Below are positions 5,786 to 7,204 of a stretch of DNA of 7,204 nucleotides, in pieces; within the stretch, counting starts at the first letter, position 1, and the number at the start of each line of letters is the position of its first letter. Under the pieces are notes generated by a model. That model was not told the origin of the DNA, ran no database searches, and saw only the letters and a list, made by a program, of their open reading frames with translations. The position numbers and the translations under genes were made by a program. The DNA is from Clostridiales bacterium (GTDB taxonomy: Bacteria > Bacillota > Clostridia > Oscillospirales > Oscillospiraceae), in assembly GCA_020861055.1 (NCBI GenBank), contig JAJBTD010000021.1, forward strand, positions 1 through 7,204, given 5' to 3'.

Positions 5786-7204
5786 TTACATGCCCTGTTT
5801 GTACTGGTCGGGGACCTGGTCGATGGTCTGATACTTCTCCATGGCCGCATCCAGGGTCATGCCCTGAGCCACGGCGTCCTTACGGACGGCGTTGATGGCC
5901 TGGATCTCCTTCATCTTCGCACCGGTCAGGCTGTAGCCGTGCATGGCCCACAGAGTGGCGGCCCATGCGAGCAGCGGGATGACGCAGAACATAACGATAA
6001 CGGCCACCTTGATACCGCCGGAATAGGCGGTGCTGTCGTCGGGCAGCTCGGCCAGTCCGGCGCAGATCAGGAAGATCAGAGCGACCAGGGTCTGGGCCAG
6101 AGAGGAGACCAGCTTATCCACCAGGGAGAACAGGGTGCCCATAATGCCGGGGATGTACTTGCCGGAACGATAGGTCTCGTAGTCCGAGCAGTCCGCCACC
6201 ATGGGGATGGGCATATCGGCGGTGGCGTAGTACGAGCCATAGCCGACGCCGAAGAACACGATGAACAGGACGGTGTACAGGTTGATGGCTCCGCCGCCGT
6301 TGTACGGGAAGGACAGGGTCAGGCCGCTGCCTGCGGTGTGGTCGCAGACGACCAGCAGCACGAGCACCACCAGGTAGCAGACGAAGGCCACCGAGACGTA
6401 CCGGGTCAGGGACGCCTTCTGGCCCATCTTCTGCGAGGTGCGCACCGAGAGCAGGAAGAACGGGACGGCGCAGACATAACCCAGGATCATCATGGGCAGA
6501 TACAGGCTGTCGTAGTTGCCCATCATAATGCCGTACAGAGCCAGCAGAACGGTGGTGTTGGTGGCGATGGCCAGGGCCAGCTTGCAGCCGGCGCCGGCGA
6601 CCATCAGGCGCTGCATGGGCTTGTTGTTCTTGATGATCTCCCAGTACTCGGACATCTTGACCTTTTCCTGCTTGTCGCCGCCGATGCCGTAGTACTCGGG
6701 GCGGTCCTTCCCGGCAATGCCGATGATGGCCAGGATGGTCAGGAACACGGAGACTGCGATGCCCACCGGAGCGATGATCCGGTACAGCTCGGGACGGGCG
6801 TAGCCGGAGGTCACCAGCTCGCCAGCCTCGTCATAGACGTTGTACATATTCTTGAGGGTGGGGATGAGCAGCTGCATGACGCCCATACCGAGCATAGAGC
6901 CGATGGTGTTGAAGATGGTGAACATGGGCCGCTGATTGGGGTCGTTGGTCAGGACGGTCTGTCCGGCACGAGTGCAGGAGGTCTGGAAGGTATATCCAAT
7001 GACCCAGATGAAGTAGACAACCACAAAGCCGATGTAGCGCAGGGGCATCATGGTATCCGGGATGAAGGGCAGCAGGACATACAGCGCGATAACGCTGACT
7101 GCCATAATGGCGCTGCCGATGATCATAAAGGGACGGAACTTGCCGATTCTGGTGCTGGTGCGGTCCATCAGTGCGCCGATGATAGGGACGGTGATGGCGT
7201 CGGG
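5786..7204 (-). CDS. GPH-family cation:sugar symporter (MelB-like, MFS), partial
   Basis: A multi-pass inner-membrane transporter that takes up a glycoside, pentoside or hexuronide with H+ or Na+. The window holds 472 codons and the stop; about 50-70 N-terminal residues lie beyond the right edge. The frame continues past the first internal ATG at 7168: the 12 codons to the edge read PDAITVPIIGAL, which with DRTSTRIGKFRPF forms the GPH signature of the loop between helices 2 and 3 (D, P, G, then DRTxTRxGKxRP). Many hydrophobic segments follow, with a central hydrophilic loop (about GKDRPEYYGIGGDKQEKVKMSEYW in outline) and the second conserved block ADCSDYETYRSGKYIPG before late helices. The tail after the last helix is hydrophilic and helical (about 50 residues, ending YKQGM). 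It converges on xpt and is separated from it by a shared terminator. The substrate cannot be told from sequence; its promoter and any glycosidase partner would lie to the right. Confidence 0.92.
   Translation of the reverse strand, partial: PDAITVPIIGALMDRTSTRIGKFRPFMIIGSAIMAVSVIALYVLLPFIPDTMMPLRYIGFVVVYFIWVIGYTFQTSCTRAGQTVLTNDPNQRPMFTIFNTIGSMLGMGVMQLLIPTLKNMYNVYDEAGELVTSGYARPELYRIIAPVGIAVSVFLTILAIIGIAGKDRPEYYGIGGDKQEKVKMSEYWEIIKNNKPMQRLMVAGAGCKLALAIATNTTVLLALYGIMMGNYDSLYLPMMILGYVCAVPFFLLSVRTSQKMGQKASLTRYVSVAFVCYLVVLVLLVVCDHTAGSGLTLSFPYNGGGAINLYTVLFIVFFGVGYGSYYATADMPIPMVADCSDYETYRSGKYIPGIMGTLFSLVDKLVSSLAQTLVALIFLICAGLAELPDDSTAYSGGIKVAVIVMFCVIPLLAWAATLWAMHGYSLTGAKMKEIQAINAVRKDAVAQGMTLDAAMEKYQTIDQVPDQYKQGM

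Overview
The window looks like chromosomal DNA from a GC-rich, low-oxygen Firmicute of the Clostridia, most likely an Oscillospiraceae-type gut spore former. The reasons are strong AGGAGG-type ribosome binding sites, near-consensus SigA promoters in otherwise GC-rich DNA, a PdaB-type spore cortex deacetylase, an SpoIVFB-like membrane protease, and a GPH-type sugar symporter. The lineage is inferred from gene types and base composition, not from a search.

Left part (1-3954, all minus strand). Transcription runs right to left. A near-perfect SigA promoter (3926-3954) drives cls, a cardiolipin synthase. A second good SigA promoter (2238-2266) lies in the 125-base gap after cls and drives gltX, glutamyl-tRNA synthetase. 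After gltX come a 51-base gap with a strong hairpin, a small single-pass membrane protein of unknown function, and an M50-family membrane metalloprotease that overlaps the small gene and runs off the left edge. The hairpin (634-669) contains the whole ribosome binding site of the small gene, so it could control translation of the two genes behind gltX.

Middle part (3955-5748, plus strand). A 150-base divergent region separates cls from a pdaB-like polysaccharide deacetylase, which has a candidate SigE (sporulation) promoter close upstream. After it, a separate SigA promoter drives xpt, xanthine phosphoribosyltransferase, for purine salvage. No purine riboswitch is visible in the xpt leader. 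A perfect 14-bp hairpin (5718-5748) closes xpt and also faces the converging gene.

Right part (5786-7204, minus strand). A GPH-family (MelB-like) cation:sugar symporter fills the rest and lacks its N-terminus because it crosses the right edge.

Overall this is mainly ordinary core-genome content: lipid synthesis, tRNA charging, purine salvage, spore wall maturation and sugar uptake. I see no mobile elements, CRISPR arrays, tRNA or rRNA genes. The points most worth a second look are the ribosome-site-masking hairpin after gltX, the small membrane protein paired with the M50 protease (an arrangement like SpoIVFA-SpoIVFB), and the SigE-like promoter before pdaB.
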